Shown: positions 39,050-48,019 of the stretch, one piece after another
How positions within the stretch are numbered: the first letter of the stretch is position 1
Layout: each line of letters opens with the position of its first letter
Assembly: GCF_900169715.1 (NCBI RefSeq)
Contig: NZ_LT835161.1
Coordinates: 636,716-700,715, forward strand
DNA length: 64,000 bases
Source: Kocuria massiliensis
GTDB lineage: Bacteria; Actinomycetota; Actinomycetes; Actinomycetales; Micrococcaceae
Direction: 5' to 3'
Position numbers and translations under genes: made by a program
The notes under the pieces: model-generated
What the model was told of the DNA's origin: nothing
Database searches by the model: none
Seen by the model: only the letters and a program-made list of their open reading frames with translations

Positions 39050-39661
39050 TCAGAGCCACCCGTTGTCTTGGGCCGTCCGGGCCGCTTCGTGTCGATTATT
39101 GGCGTTCGTTTTGCGAATCACCGAGGAGAGATGATTGCGCACGGTCCCGGTGGATAGATGAACGGCGGCGGCAATGGACTTGACGTCCGATGCCGTCAAC
39201 GCGGCGCGGCACACATCGACCTCCCGTTCCGTGAGGGGGTTGTCTTGGCTGAAGAGGGATTCTTCCGCCAGCGATGGGTCGATGACCTTGAGACCGGAAT
39301 GCACCCGGCGAACAGCTTCGGCTAGCTGCCCCGGAGGAGTATCTTTCACGACGAACCCTTGGACCCCTGCGGTCAGCGCGCGTTTGAGGTAACCGGGGCG
39401 TCCGAAGGTCGTCACGATGATGACGGAGCACGGAGATCCGGCCTCTTTGAGTGCTTCGGCTGCTTCGAGCCCCGTCATGCCGGGCATCTCGATGTCTAAC
39501 AGAGCCACGTCGACGGCGTGCTCCCGGACTGCGGCGAGAACGTCGTCCCCTCTGCCGACCTCAGCCACGACGTCGATGTCCGGTTCTGCACTGAGTAAAG
39601 CGCTGAGGGCGCCGCGAATCAGGTGCTGATCGTCGGCTATTAAGACTCGAATGGTGTTCAT
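39050..39661 (-). CDS. NarL/DesR-type response regulator
   Basis: 203 residues. Receiver domain with acidic pair Asp10/Asp11, phospho-acceptor Asp56 in LLDIEMPG, the conserved Thr in VTTF and Lys in VVKD; C-terminal LuxR-type helix-turn-helix (LTEREVDVCRAALTASDVKSI, STGTVRNHLSSVI). Start ATG overlaps the kinase stop by 4 bases. Likely controls the ABC exporter encoded in the same operon. Confidence 0.93.
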   Translation of the reverse strand: MNTIRVLIADDQHLIRGALSALLSAEPDIDVVAEVGRGDDVLAAVREHAVDVALLDIEMPGMTGLEAAEALKEAGSPCSVIIVTTFGRPGYLKRALTAGVQGFVVKDTPPGQLAEAVRRVHSGLKVIDPSLAEESLFSQDNPLTEREVDVCRAALTASDVKSIAAAVHLSTGTVRNHLSSVIRKTNANNRHEAARTAQDNGWL

Positions 39662-40791
39662 GTTGCTTCCAAAGGTTTGTGGTCTCCGGTCATGGTGACC
39701 AAGAGCCGGGTTCCTGGGTCCCGTTCGGAGGACGAGTGACGTTGTGGATCAAGCGGGCCAATGAGAAGTGTGCCGCCCGATTCTTCGACCCTCGCACGCA
39801 AACCGGCGAGTCCGTTGCCTTCGTCGCTTCGGATGCCGACGCCGTCGTCCTCGACCTGAAGTTTCTCCGGCGTCACGATCACACGACAATGCGAGGCACC
39901 AGAATGCCGCACCACGTTGGTCACCGCCTCCCGGAGTGCCCATGAAAATAAGGAGGCGTTGACGCCGGGTAGTTGGAGGGCCGCCTGGGCATCGGGGAGA
40001 TCCGCAGTGATTCCCGTGGTTTCTAAGGCGCGACGGGCCGCCTCCACTTCGCCACCAAAATCGGGTCGTCGTAATCGAGTCACGGTCGATCGAACGTCGG
40101 ATAGCGCCACACGGGAAAGGCGAGAGATCTCCAGAATTTCGTCGCGTGAACCGTCAGGGTCGGTCTCCAAGAGCTTTGCGGCGACCTCAGCCTTGAGATT
40201 GATGACCGTCAGTGAATGGCCCAAGAGGTCGTGAACGTCTCGGGCCACTTTTTCGCGTTCCCCGGAGACGGCTAGGCGACTTCTGAGTTCTCGGCTCGTT
40301 TCTTCGCGCCGAGCGACCGTCGCGATGATCATGATGATGATCGAACCGATCATGGTGCCGGCCGTCGAGTAGAGCAACGAGATTCCATTTTCCGCCCACC
40401 GAACCAGTCCCAGCGTGGATGCGCACATGATGACCGCCGACGCGGAAATTCCGACAGCCGGAGGGAGTGTAAACATGCAGGCAGCCACAAAATACGGCGT
40501 CAGGTTGAAGACCCAATGGCCCACAAAAGTCGCGATCCATAAGGCGGTGAGGGCCATCATGGTGTACCAGAGGATGAGCCACGGATAGTGGCGTCTCGTG
40601 GGAAACATCCTGGCGTATCCGAAACCTACAACGTAAACGACGGCGAAGAGCGCGATGACCAATAGTCCGCTGATCACCCATCCGGTGGAGTTGCCTCGGG
40701 TGAGGAGTGACCCAATGGGGAACGCGAGGAAGATGAGCCAGACGCCGGCCTGGATCGCGTGGCTGATGCTGAAGTGGGGCAGTCGGCTCAA
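39658..40791 (-). CDS. DesK-type sensor histidine kinase
   Basis: 377 residues from a TTG at 40791, which overlaps the permease stop (TTGA) and has AAGGGA upstream; a GTG at 40851 is the alternative. About five membrane helices, then the HisKA_3 box EKVARDVHDLLGHSL with the phospho-histidine and a HATPase with EAVTNVVRHSGA, DDGVGI and GLAGLRARVEE. No extracellular sensor domain, so it probably senses the membrane or the ABC transporter itself. Confidence 0.9.
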   Translation of the reverse strand: MSRLPHFSISHAIQAGVWLIFLAFPIGSLLTRGNSTGWVISGLLVIALFAVVYVVGFGYARMFPTRRHYPWLILWYTMMALTALWIATFVGHWVFNLTPYFVAACMFTLPPAVGISASAVIMCASTLGLVRWAENGISLLYSTAGTMIGSIIIMIIATVARREETSRELRSRLAVSGEREKVARDVHDLLGHSLTVINLKAEVAAKLLETDPDGSRDEILEISRLSRVALSDVRSTVTRLRRPDFGGEVEAARRALETTGITADLPDAQAALQLPGVNASLFSWALREAVTNVVRHSGASHCRVIVTPEKLQVEDDGVGIRSDEGNGLAGLRARVEESGGTLLIGPLDPQRHSSSERDPGTRLLVTMTGDHKPLEAT

Positions 40792-41552
40792 GGGCGTCCC
40801 TTCTGGCGCTGGCCTAGTAAGGCGCAGAGCCCTGCGAAGATCAGGGTCCACGCGAGGACATTAGCAATCGAGTACCAGAGAGGATCGGTCACCATTCCGC
40901 TTCCGTCGCTAATGGACTGGATGCCTTCACTCAGAGGATAGCGCGCCAGCGTCGAAGGGCCGTACATCGGCGTAAAGCGAGCAAATCCTAGGAGAAACTC
41001 CGGTAACGGAGAGAAGGCATTGCCGAGAAACGCCAGAATGACGAGCCCGGTACTGGAAATCGACACCGCTGAGTCGGAGCGGAAAAGTAATCCGAAAATC
41101 ATGCCGTAAAAGCCGAATGGTAATGAGACCACAACGGAGATGAGGGCGGCGGAAATCCATTGGCCCAGGGGCATATCGGCCACCGTGAAAATGCCCGCGA
41201 TATTCACCGCGGCCACCGGCAGGGCGGCGCGCACCAGGATGATGATGGCTTTCGACATCAGCATGGACCCCGTAGACAGCGGCGTCAGCGCAATCTGGCG
41301 GCCCCAGCCAGTGGTTTGTTCGACGACGACGTTGCCCACCGTGGAACACGCGGCAATGACGCCACCGTAGGTCGCCATCCCGATCATCACGTAGGCGCCC
41401 ACATTGCCGTCATTCAGGGGCATATCGGAGTAATTCTGCATGGCGCCGAAAAGGAGATAGAACAGGACCGGTAAGACAATCGAGAAAAAGAGTCCCGAAC
41501 GGTCGGCGAGTATTCGACGCAGATCGATGGCGGTATAGAGCGCGAAGTTCAT
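40788..41552 (-). CDS. ABC-2 type transporter permease
   Basis: 254 residues with six predicted helices; FSIVLPVLFYLLFGAM at the start and the GWGRQIALTPLS segment are typical of DrrB/YvfS-like ABC-2 permeases that export drugs, lipids or antimicrobial peptides. It follows the ATPase gene by 27 bases and overlaps the kinase start by 4 bases, forming one operon ATPase-permease-kinase-regulator. Confidence 0.9.
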   Translation of the reverse strand: MNFALYTAIDLRRILADRSGLFFSIVLPVLFYLLFGAMQNYSDMPLNDGNVGAYVMIGMATYGGVIAACSTVGNVVVEQTTGWGRQIALTPLSTGSMLMSKAIIILVRAALPVAAVNIAGIFTVADMPLGQWISAALISVVVSLPFGFYGMIFGLLFRSDSAVSISSTGLVILAFLGNAFSPLPEFLLGFARFTPMYGPSTLARYPLSEGIQSISDGSGMVTDPLWYSIANVLAWTLIFAGLCALLGQRQKGRP

Positions 41553-41579
41553 GAGGAGTCCTTGGGTAGGGGAGAACGG

Positions 41580-42494
41580 TTAGGTGGCCGGGGAAGCCGC
41601 GTCGTTCTCGGAGGTCAGGGTGATGAAGGCGTCTTCCAGCGATGCGTTGGCGATCAGAAGATTCTCGGCTGTGGTGTGAGTCAGGAGATGGCGTGCCAGA
41701 ACGTCGGCGTCGGCTGTGGTCATGGTGGTGCGATTGCCGGTGACGGTGGCCGAAAGGACGCCAGGCAATGTACGAGCATCGAAGCCGTCGGGAAGAATCG
41801 CGCTCACGGTCTGCGAGGACACGCGGGAGCGGACATCATCGGTGGGACCGTCGGCGACGATGCGTCCCTTGCCGACCATGACGATCCGTTCGGCGAAATT
41901 CTGGGCTTCTTCGATGTAGTGGGTCGCGAAGACGATGGTTCGTCCGTGGTGGGCCTGCTGGCGCATCGACTCCCAGAATTTGTGGCGGGCGTTGGCGTCC
42001 ATGCCCGAGGTGGGCTCATCGAGAATCAGAAGCTCCGGTGAGGGCATGATGGCCAGGGCAAACCGAATGCGCTGCTGTTCACCGCCGGAGCATTTGACGA
42101 CCTTGCGATCGGCCAATTCCGTCAGGTCAGCTTGGGCCAGAATGTCGTCCACCGAAATCTCGTGATGATGGGTCGCGGCGATCATCCTGAGGGTGTCTCT
42201 CACCGAAAGCTGTGGAAGCAGGCCTCCGGTTTGGAGGACCGCACCGACGTCGCCACGAGCGATCGCAGATCGGGGTGCGCCCCCGAGGACGGTGATGGTT
42301 CCCTGATCAGGCTTTGTGAGGCCCAAGACCATGTCGATCAGGGTGGATTTGCCGGCGCCATTGGGGCCGAGCAATCCGATGATTTCGCCGCGACCGATGG
42401 TCAGGTCGATGCCGTCCACCGCGTTGAAACTCGCCCCGGAACCGGAGGTGAAGGTTTTTGTGAGGCCATGGGCCTCGATGACTGGCTCGTTCAT
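41580..42494 (-). CDS. ABC transporter ATP-binding protein (DrrA/YvfR-like)
   Basis: 304 residues. Walker A GPNGAGKST, signature CSGGEQQR, Walker B LLILDEPTSGMD, H-loop ATHYIEEA. The C-terminal accessory domain of about 80 residues is of the DrrA kind. First gene of the four-gene operon; AGGAAA lies upstream of the ATG. The arrangement equals that of the Bacillus Yvf exporters with their DesK-like system; substrate unknown. Confidence 0.93.
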   Translation of the reverse strand: MNEPVIEAHGLTKTFTSGSGASFNAVDGIDLTIGRGEIIGLLGPNGAGKSTLIDMVLGLTKPDQGTITVLGGAPRSAIARGDVGAVLQTGGLLPQLSVRDTLRMIAATHHHEISVDDILAQADLTELADRKVVKCSGGEQQRIRFALAIMPSPELLILDEPTSGMDANARHKFWESMRQQAHHGRTIVFATHYIEEAQNFAERIVMVGKGRIVADGPTDDVRSRVSSQTVSAILPDGFDARTLPGVLSATVTGNRTTMTTADADVLARHLLTHTTAENLLIANASLEDAFITLTSENDAASPAT

Positions 42495-42593
42495 ATGTCG
42501 AGTTTCCTGGGATTGCCTGTCGAGTTCTCATACCGAATGTCACGAATCGGCCATGACGTTTGTCAGGGGTCGGCGATGCGGCAGGATGAAGTC

Positions 42594-43052
42594 ATGAGCG
42601 AGAACGTGAATGCATCAGAGGAACGGCAGAACGATCCCGGATACCGCGCGGTGGAATTAACGCGGCTTGGGTCGAAGCGGTATCAGGCGACCAACGCCGA
42701 GGGGGTTTCGGTTGAATTTGGTCAGGGCGAAGGCTTAATGACGCCGGTCGAGCTCTTGCTTGCAGCGATTGCCGGGTGCTCGTCGGTGGACGTCGACGTC
42801 GTGACCTCACGCCGCGTGGAGCCGGAAGAATTCCGCGTGACCTCCAGCGGTCTGAAATACACGGACGAAGAGGGCGGGAGTCGGCTGGGCGACGTCGAGC
42901 TATCCTTCCGCGTGAAATTCCCCGAAGGCGAAGCAGGGGACAAAGCGGCTTCGATGGTGCCTCGACTCGTGGAGCTGTCGCGGACGAAGGACTGCACGGT
43001 TTCCCGGACGGTGGAACACGAAACGCAGGTCAGCATGCGGGTCGAGGACTAG
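42594..43052 (+). CDS. OsmC/Ohr family protein
   Basis: 152 residues. Redox-active cysteines Cys62 (AIAGCSSVDVD) and Cys134 (RTKDCTVSRT) match the OsmC family, thiol peroxidases against organic hydroperoxides. The GLMTPVELLLAAIAGC block is typical of the YhfA-like branch. ATG at 42594 with AGGATG upstream; the open frame reaches back to 42132 only inside the opposing ATPase gene. 19 bases before ychF. Confidence 0.88.
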   Translation: MSENVNASEERQNDPGYRAVELTRLGSKRYQATNAEGVSVEFGQGEGLMTPVELLLAAIAGCSSVDVDVVTSRRVEPEEFRVTSSGLKYTDEEGGSRLGDVELSFRVKFPEGEAGDKAASMVPRLVELSRTKDCTVSRTVEHETQVSMRVED

Positions 43053-43071
43053 GCCGGTAAGGTTAGTCAAC

Positions 43072-44157
43072 GTGGCTTTAACTATCGGAATCGTGGGGCT
43101 GCCCAACGTGGGCAAGTCGACCCTCTTCAATGCACTGACCCGTAACACCGTTCTCGCGGCGAACTATCCGTTCGCGACGATCGAGCCGAACGTTGGCGTG
43201 GTGAACCTGCCGGACCCGCGGCTGAACCGCTTGGCGGAGCTGTTCGGGTCGGAGAGGATCCTGCCCGCGACCGTTTCCTTCGTGGACATCGCCGGCATCG
43301 TCAAGGGCGCCTCCGAAGGCGAAGGATTGGGCAACCAGTTCCTGGCCAACATTCGCGAGGCGCACGCGATCGCCCAGGTGGTCCGCGCCTTTGACGACCC
43401 CGACGTCGTCCACGTGGACGGCAAGATTGACCCGGCCTCCGATATGGAGACCATCAATACTGAATTGATCCTGGCCGACCTCCAAACGCTGGAAAACGCC
43501 ATTCCGAAGCTGGAAAAGCAGGTCAAGATCAAGAAGGGTGACCCCGCTCAGCTCGCTGCCTATCAAGAAGCGCAGAAAGTTCTGGAAGAGGGGGAGACCA
43601 TCTTCCGTGGAGCCGCGGCTGCCAAGCTGGACACGGATCTGCTCCGCGAACTGAACCTGCTCACCGCCAAGCCCTTCATCTACGTTTTCAACTGCGACGA
43701 CGGCGTCCTCCAGTCGGAGGAACGCCAGCAGGAACTTCGCGAATTGGTGGCACCGGCGGAAGCCGTGTTCCTAGACGCCAAGCTCGAGGCCGACATGGTG
43801 GAGCTCGACGAAGATGAGGCACGCGAGATGCTGGAAATGTCAGGCCAGGAAGAATCCGGCCTGGACAAGCTGGCTCGCACCGGTTTTCAAACCCTTGGGT
43901 TGCAGACTTACTTGACGGCCGGCCCTAAGGAATCCCGCGCGTGGACCATCAGCAAGGGTGACACGGCGCCTCAGGCCGCCGGCGTCATTCACACGGATTT
44001 CGAACGCGGCTTCATCAAGGCTGAAATCGTTTCCTTCGAGGACCTCGATGCATGTGGCTCGATGGCTGACGCCAAGGCCGCGGGCAAGGTGCGGATGGAA
44101 GGGAAGGATTATGTGATGAAGGATGGGGACGTGGTGGAGTTTAGGTTCAACGTGTAA
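43072..44157 (+). CDS. ychF: YchF, redox-regulated P-loop ATPase (Obg family)
   Basis: 361 residues. G1 GLPNVGKST (Lys15), [20 protein letters not shown] as G3 region, NCDD in place of the GTPase NKxD, as expected for this ATP-preferring branch; helical hairpin domain and C-terminal TGS domain ending [10 protein letters not shown]. Universal translation-associated ATPase. GTG start. Its last 33 bases are the first of six related copies over the next 6.6 kb, so the gene's 3' end appears to be an insertion target whose terminal codons have been replaced by incoming DNA. Confidence 0.97.
   Translation: MALTIGIVGLPNVGKSTLFNALTRNTVLAANYPFATIEPNVGVVNLPDPRLNRLAELFGSERILPATVSFVDIAGIVKGASEGEGLGNQFLANIREAHAIAQVVRAFDDPDVVHVDGKIDPASDMETINTELILADLQTLENAIPKLEKQVKIKKGDPAQLAAYQEAQKVLEEGETIFRGAAAAKLDTDLLRELNLLTAKPFIYVFNCDDGVLQSEERQQELRELVAPAEAVFLDAKLEADMVELDEDEAREMLEMSGQEESGLDKLARTGFQTLGLQTYLTAGPKESRAWTISKGDTAPQAAGVIHTDFERGFIKAEIVSFEDLDACGSMADAKAAGKVRMEGKDYVMKDGDVVEFRFNV
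44125..44157 (+). repeat. Site R0: ychF 3' terminus
   Basis: Last 11 codons of ych[14 protein letters not shown]. Core ACGTGGTGGAGTTTAGGTTC at 44129-44148 is the reference for the other copies. Confidence 0.9.
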
Positions 44158-44306
44158 AGGCGCTGGTCAAGTGCAGTTTCGGTCGTGAGGTGTCAGTGCC
44201 GAACGCTATCGGGTCAATGTCTTAGGTCGCGAGCAAGATGCGCTCCAGCATTGAGCACTACGGTCGATGCTGACATTGAATCAAGCTCAGCTACGGAGAG
44301 GTGCAC

Positions 44307-44810
44307 ATGGAAGCACGGCTTATCGATCCGAGTAGTTCCTCGGCTGTACAGCGCATCATGGAATCCAACGCTGAGTATTCACATCGTGTCGAGGGGGAGG
44401 CGCCGACGCCGACCGCTACGGCCGAAGCCCTGTCCGCTCTGCCATCGGGCGCGTCGAGCTCACAGAAGATCGATCTAGGGCTTTGGGATGGTCAGGACCT
44501 CGTCGCCATTGCTGACGTGATTGTCGGATGGCCCGCCGAGACCGTCCCTCACATCGGTCTGCTGATGACGGACGGTGCCCGTCAGGGTGAAGGCCTTGGT
44601 CGCATGATGCATGATGCCGTGATCGACTTGGCTGGCCGGGAACAGAGTATTCAGACACTTCGGCTGTCTATTGTCGACACTAACGCCGACCTGGCCGGGC
44701 CGTTCTGGACGAAACTCGGCTACGAGCCCACCGGTGAGGCGGTGCCGAATGTTTCCGGCAGCGTGGAGTCGACCGCTCGAATCTGGGCGCGGCCAGTGGC
44801 TGTCGCCTAG
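44307..44810 (+). CDS. GNAT family acetyltransferase (cassette 1)
   Basis: 167 residues from the ATG at 44307 (GGAGAGG upstream; a GTG 6 bases earlier is possible). Acetyl-CoA motif ARQGEGLGRMMHDAVIDLA, and the C-terminal PFWTKLGYEPTGE block is the usual GNAT ending. Substrate unknown. It ends 15 bases before site Ra. It is the cassette closest to ychF and hence, in the insertion model, the youngest. Confidence 0.85.
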   Translation: MEARLIDPSSSSAVQRIMESNAEYSHRVEGEAPTPTATAEALSALPSGASSSQKIDLGLWDGQDLVAIADVIVGWPAETVPHIGLLMTDGARQGEGLGRMMHDAVIDLAGREQSIQTLRLSIVDTNADLAGPFWTKLGYEPTGEAVPNVSGSVESTARIWARPVAVA

Positions 44811-44825
44811 ATATTCCACAAGTGA

Positions 44826-44858
44826 CGAAACGCGGTGGAGTGGAGATTTTCGCCTTAA
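44826..44858 (+). repeat. Site Ra: ychF-end-like repeat after the GNAT cassette
   Basis: Reads RNAVEWRFSP-stop in the ychF-equivalent frame. 15 of 20 core bases (44830-44849) equal the ychF core. Confidence 0.75.
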
Positions 44859-44953
44859 GGTCTGGATGCAATGACCGATGATCTCTGTTGCGCTCTGGTT
44901 GATCGCATCGGAGTCGCGGTCTACGTTTGAACTTCACGTTGAAGGGAGCGATC

Positions 44954-45667
44954 GTGGCCGATGAGACCTGGCTGTACCTCTACGAGAACCGTGGCGCGAA
45001 GTCAATATACATAGGGATCGCCGATCGAATGGACCGGGTGTGGCAGCGGCACAATGATGACGCTGAGCGTCTGCGTGGATCGAGCGACACCGAGATCTTG
45101 CAGACCGTTCAACCGTTTTCCTCCCGGACTGATGCGCTTAAGGCGGAGGCGATCGCGATCCATATCGCAATGCTGACCGGATTGTCAGTGTTGCGCGCGT
45201 CTGACGATGTTTTGGTCGAGGACGGACGTGTGCTCGTGACCAACCGTGCCGGCTCTAGGTCGACGTCGGTCTTGGGGCCCGCTGTAATACGACGAGAGGG
45301 CACCGTCGATTACCACAACTTGGTTCGTACGGCCATCGTTACCATCTCTGCTGGGGATATGAATGAGCGACGCGGGCCCTACGGTGGGACCGATGGAGCA
45401 GCGTTCTCTGAGCGGGCGCAGAAGTGGTGGACGGTTGCGGCCGATAAACAATCGAGGATCCATCGCCTGATCGCAATTCTGTCTGGATCACAGGGAGTCA
45501 TTCTGGGTGATTGGGATGTCGACGTCGGAGCATCCTACGGCGCTGACAACAATGTGTTCCCTCTGAAAAATCCAACCATAGACGATCCGCGAGGCGTCAA
45601 GGGGATGCGTTTGCTTGGCGTAAGCGGGCAATCAGGCCGGATCTATTCCGATGATTTGCGCACCTAA
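44954..45667 (+). CDS. GIY-YIG domain protein with unknown C-terminal domain (cassette 2)
   Basis: 237 residues from GTG 44954 (GAAGGGAG upstream; a TTG at 44927 is in frame). The first 70 residues carry a GIY-YIG-like nuclease pattern: Tyr8-Leu-Tyr10, Tyr19-Ile-Gly21, then Arg28 and His33 in DRMDRVWQRH, and Glu65 in LKAEAIAI as candidate metal ligand. The remaining 165 residues match nothing I know (blocks KWWTVAADKQSRIHRLIAIL and GVKGMRLLG). Such a layout suits a restriction or anti-phage nuclease. Ends 24 bases before site Rb. Confidence 0.65.
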   Translation: MADETWLYLYENRGAKSIYIGIADRMDRVWQRHNDDAERLRGSSDTEILQTVQPFSSRTDALKAEAIAIHIAMLTGLSVLRASDDVLVEDGRVLVTNRAGSRSTSVLGPAVIRREGTVDYHNLVRTAIVTISAGDMNERRGPYGGTDGAAFSERAQKWWTVAADKQSRIHRLIAILSGSQGVILGDWDVDVGASYGADNNVFPLKNPTIDDPRGVKGMRLLGVSGQSGRIYSDDLRT

Positions 45668-45691
45668 ATCGGTCAATACCTTACTTGGCTT

Positions 45692-45724
45692 CGGAACGTG
45701 GCGGAGTTTAGGTTCGAGCTATAG
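45692..45724 (+). repeat. Site Rb: ychF-end-like repeat after the GIY-YIG cassette
   Basis: Reads RNVAEFRFEL-stop. 19 of 20 core bases (45696-45715) equal the ychF core. Preceded by ACTTGGCTT, shared in part with sites Rc and Rd. Confidence 0.9.
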
Positions 45725-45832
45725 CATCTGGCAGGCTTGGGGGACGCCTTGCTAAGGCGATGGCTCTCCCCCTTTGCAATGTCCTCGTGCATCCGCGGGT
45801 CTGATCATCCCATGAGAAGGCGGTGAGCATCG

Positions 45833-45838
45833 TATTCT
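45833..45838 (+). promoter_or_regulatory. Putative -10 of leaderless AAA ATPase transcript
   Basis: TATTCT, 6 bases, then ATG at 45845, so this cassette seems to carry its own promoter. Confidence 0.45.
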
Positions 45839-45844
45839 ATTGGC

Positions 45845-48019
45845 ATGTATTCACTGAAGGTTGAGCTGACAAACTGCCATGGGATCCGATCACTTGACGC
45901 GACGTTGGACTTTGGAAACGGTAACGCGGTCGCGATCTATGCGCCCAATGGCACCATGAAGACCTCGTTTGCCCGCACCTTCAATGATCTCGCCGGAGGC
46001 CGAGACACCGTCGACCACGTCTTCCCTGACCGCGAGTCTTCGCGCCAAATCACGGATCAGAACGGTAGGGCGCCCGATCCCGACGACGTGGCCGTCGTAC
46101 TGTCCTACGACGAGGAGCTGGGGCCGACGGAGTCGACTTCGACCCTGCTCGTCAACACCGCACTCCGAAAAGAGTACGAAGCGCTCCAGGTGGAACTCCT
46201 CGACGCCAGGGACGCACTGGTCTCTGCGCTAGCATCCCACGCGGGCACGAAGCAGGACGTTATCGCAACGGTATCCCACGTGTTCACCCAGAGCGAGGAC
46301 AAGTTTTTCGATGCTCTCATCCGAGTGTCCTACGAGATTGAGCAGCTCGAAGATGCCCGGTTCGCGGACCTGCCGCACGACCTACTCTTCAACGACAAAG
46401 TAGCCACGGCACTCAAAGGTGCCGATGTCCAGGCCCAGCTGGCTGCCTATGTGACTAGACTCAACCAGCTCCTCGATGAGTCCACGTTCTTCAACCGCAA
46501 ATCATTCAACTACTACAACGCGACCAACGTTACCAAGAGCCTCGGGGCCAACGGGTTCTTTGCTGCGCAGCACTCGCTACTCCTGCACGGTGAAGACGAG
46601 CCCCGCCCGATTACGAGCGACGCCGACTTGCAGGCGCTCATTACGGAGGAAAAGATGCGCATCAGCGATGATGCTGCACTGCGCAAGAAGCTCGACGGCG
46701 TCGAGCGAGCTGTCCACCGCAACGAGGATACGAGGAAGTTTTTCGAGTTCATCGCTAACCGAGAAGATCTCCTCTCGGAGTTCGCCGACGTCCAAAACTT
46801 CCAGCAGGAAGTGTGGAAGTCGTATCTCAAGGCGCACGAGGAAGCTTTCCAGCGAGTCGTGGAATGCTACAAGAAGACCGAAGTTCGTCGCAAGGAGATT
46901 GAACAGCAGGCGGCGACCGAGAGCACCCAGTGGGACAAGGTCATCAAGATTTTCAACGAGCGCTTCTTCGTGCCCTTCACTCTCCGTGCGGAGAACAAGC
47001 ACCGGGTCGCCCTCGGGCAGGAGGCCATGCTCAAGCTCGTCTTCGAGTTCAATGACGGGGCCGATTCCACCGCCGTCGAGCGGGATGAGCTGCTGTCCGT
47101 GTTGAGCAACGGTGAGAAGAAGGCTCTCTACATCCTCAACGTCCTCTTCGAGATGGAGGCGCGCAAGGCCTCCGGTCGGGAGACGATCTTCGTCATCGAC
47201 GACCTCGCTGATTCCTTTGACTACAAGAACAAGTACGCCATCATCCAGTACCTCAAGGAGATGGCTGACCATGCGAATTTCAAGCTCATCCTACTCACTC
47301 ATAACTTCGACTTCTTCCGGACTCTTTGCAGCCGACAGGTCGTCCGCTACAGCAAATGCTTCATGGCGCAAAAGGGCGAAGGTAAGGTCACGATCAACCC
47401 GGCGCGCCACATCAATAATCCGTTCATTCACGGCTTCAAGAAGCAGTTTCACAGCAATGGCATGCAGCGCATCGCCTCGATCCCGTTCGTGCGCAACATC
47501 ATCGAGTACACCAAGGGCGAGAACGACCCCGACTATTTGAAGCTGACCTCACTGTTGCACTGGAAGACCGACTCTGAGACTATCAACAACGCCGAGCTCG
47601 ACCGAATCTTCAACGAGACCTTCCAGTCGGGTAAGAAGAAGTCGTGGAAGTCAGCCAACATGTCGGTGTTCGACCTTCTGCACGAGCAGGCGGAAGCGGC
47701 GCTGGACGCCGACGAAGGCATTAACTTCGAGAACAAGATCGTGCTTTCGATCGCGACGCGCATCGTCGCGGAGCGGCATATGGTGGCCGAGCTCGCTGAC
47801 CCTACCTTCACGGACGGGATCACCGGGAACCAGACACAGGCCCTGTTCCAGGAATACACGGCTCGAGGGTGCGGGACCCCGGAATCGCTCCGTGCGCTCG
47901 ACGAAGTCGTACTCATGACCCCGGAGAACATTCACGTGAACTCGTTCATGTACGAACCGATCATCGATCTCTCCGACACGGCTTTGCGCGACCTATACGT
48001 TCGAGTCAGGAGTCTCTAG
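45845..48019 (+). CDS. AAA/ABC-type ATPase of defence-island type (cassette 3)
   Basis: 724 residues. SMC/ABC-like split ATPase: Walker A APNGTMKT (Lys39), long insertion with coiled-coil character, signature LSNGE (420-424), Walker B FVIDDLAD (Asp452, Asp453) and H-loop THNFDFF (His486). The C-terminal 230 residues form a separate, probably effector, region. The architecture is that of AAA_13-like proteins, which include the anticodon nucleases PrrC and RloC; an RIVAERH stretch near residue 640 loosely resembles their RxxxE motif but this is weak. Probably an anti-phage protein acting alone. Confidence 0.7.
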   Translation: MYSLKVELTNCHGIRSLDATLDFGNGNAVAIYAPNGTMKTSFARTFNDLAGGRDTVDHVFPDRESSRQITDQNGRAPDPDDVAVVLSYDEELGPTESTSTLLVNTALRKEYEALQVELLDARDALVSALASHAGTKQDVIATVSHVFTQSEDKFFDALIRVSYEIEQLEDARFADLPHDLLFNDKVATALKGADVQAQLAAYVTRLNQLLDESTFFNRKSFNYYNATNVTKSLGANGFFAAQHSLLLHGEDEPRPITSDADLQALITEEKMRISDDAALRKKLDGVERAVHRNEDTRKFFEFIANREDLLSEFADVQNFQQEVWKSYLKAHEEAFQRVVECYKKTEVRRKEIEQQAATESTQWDKVIKIFNERFFVPFTLRAENKHRVALGQEAMLKLVFEFNDGADSTAVERDELLSVLSNGEKKALYILNVLFEMEARKASGRETIFVIDDLADSFDYKNKYAIIQYLKEMADHANFKLILLTHNFDFFRTLCSRQVVRYSKCFMAQKGEGKVTINPARHINNPFIHGFKKQFHSNGMQRIASIPFVRNIIEYTKGENDPDYLKLTSLLHWKTDSETINNAELDRIFNETFQSGKKKSWKSANMSVFDLLHEQAEAALDADEGINFENKIVLSIATRIVAERHMVAELADPTFTDGITGNQTQALFQEYTARGCGTPESLRALDEVVLMTPENIHVNSFMYEPIIDLSDTALRDLYVRVRSL

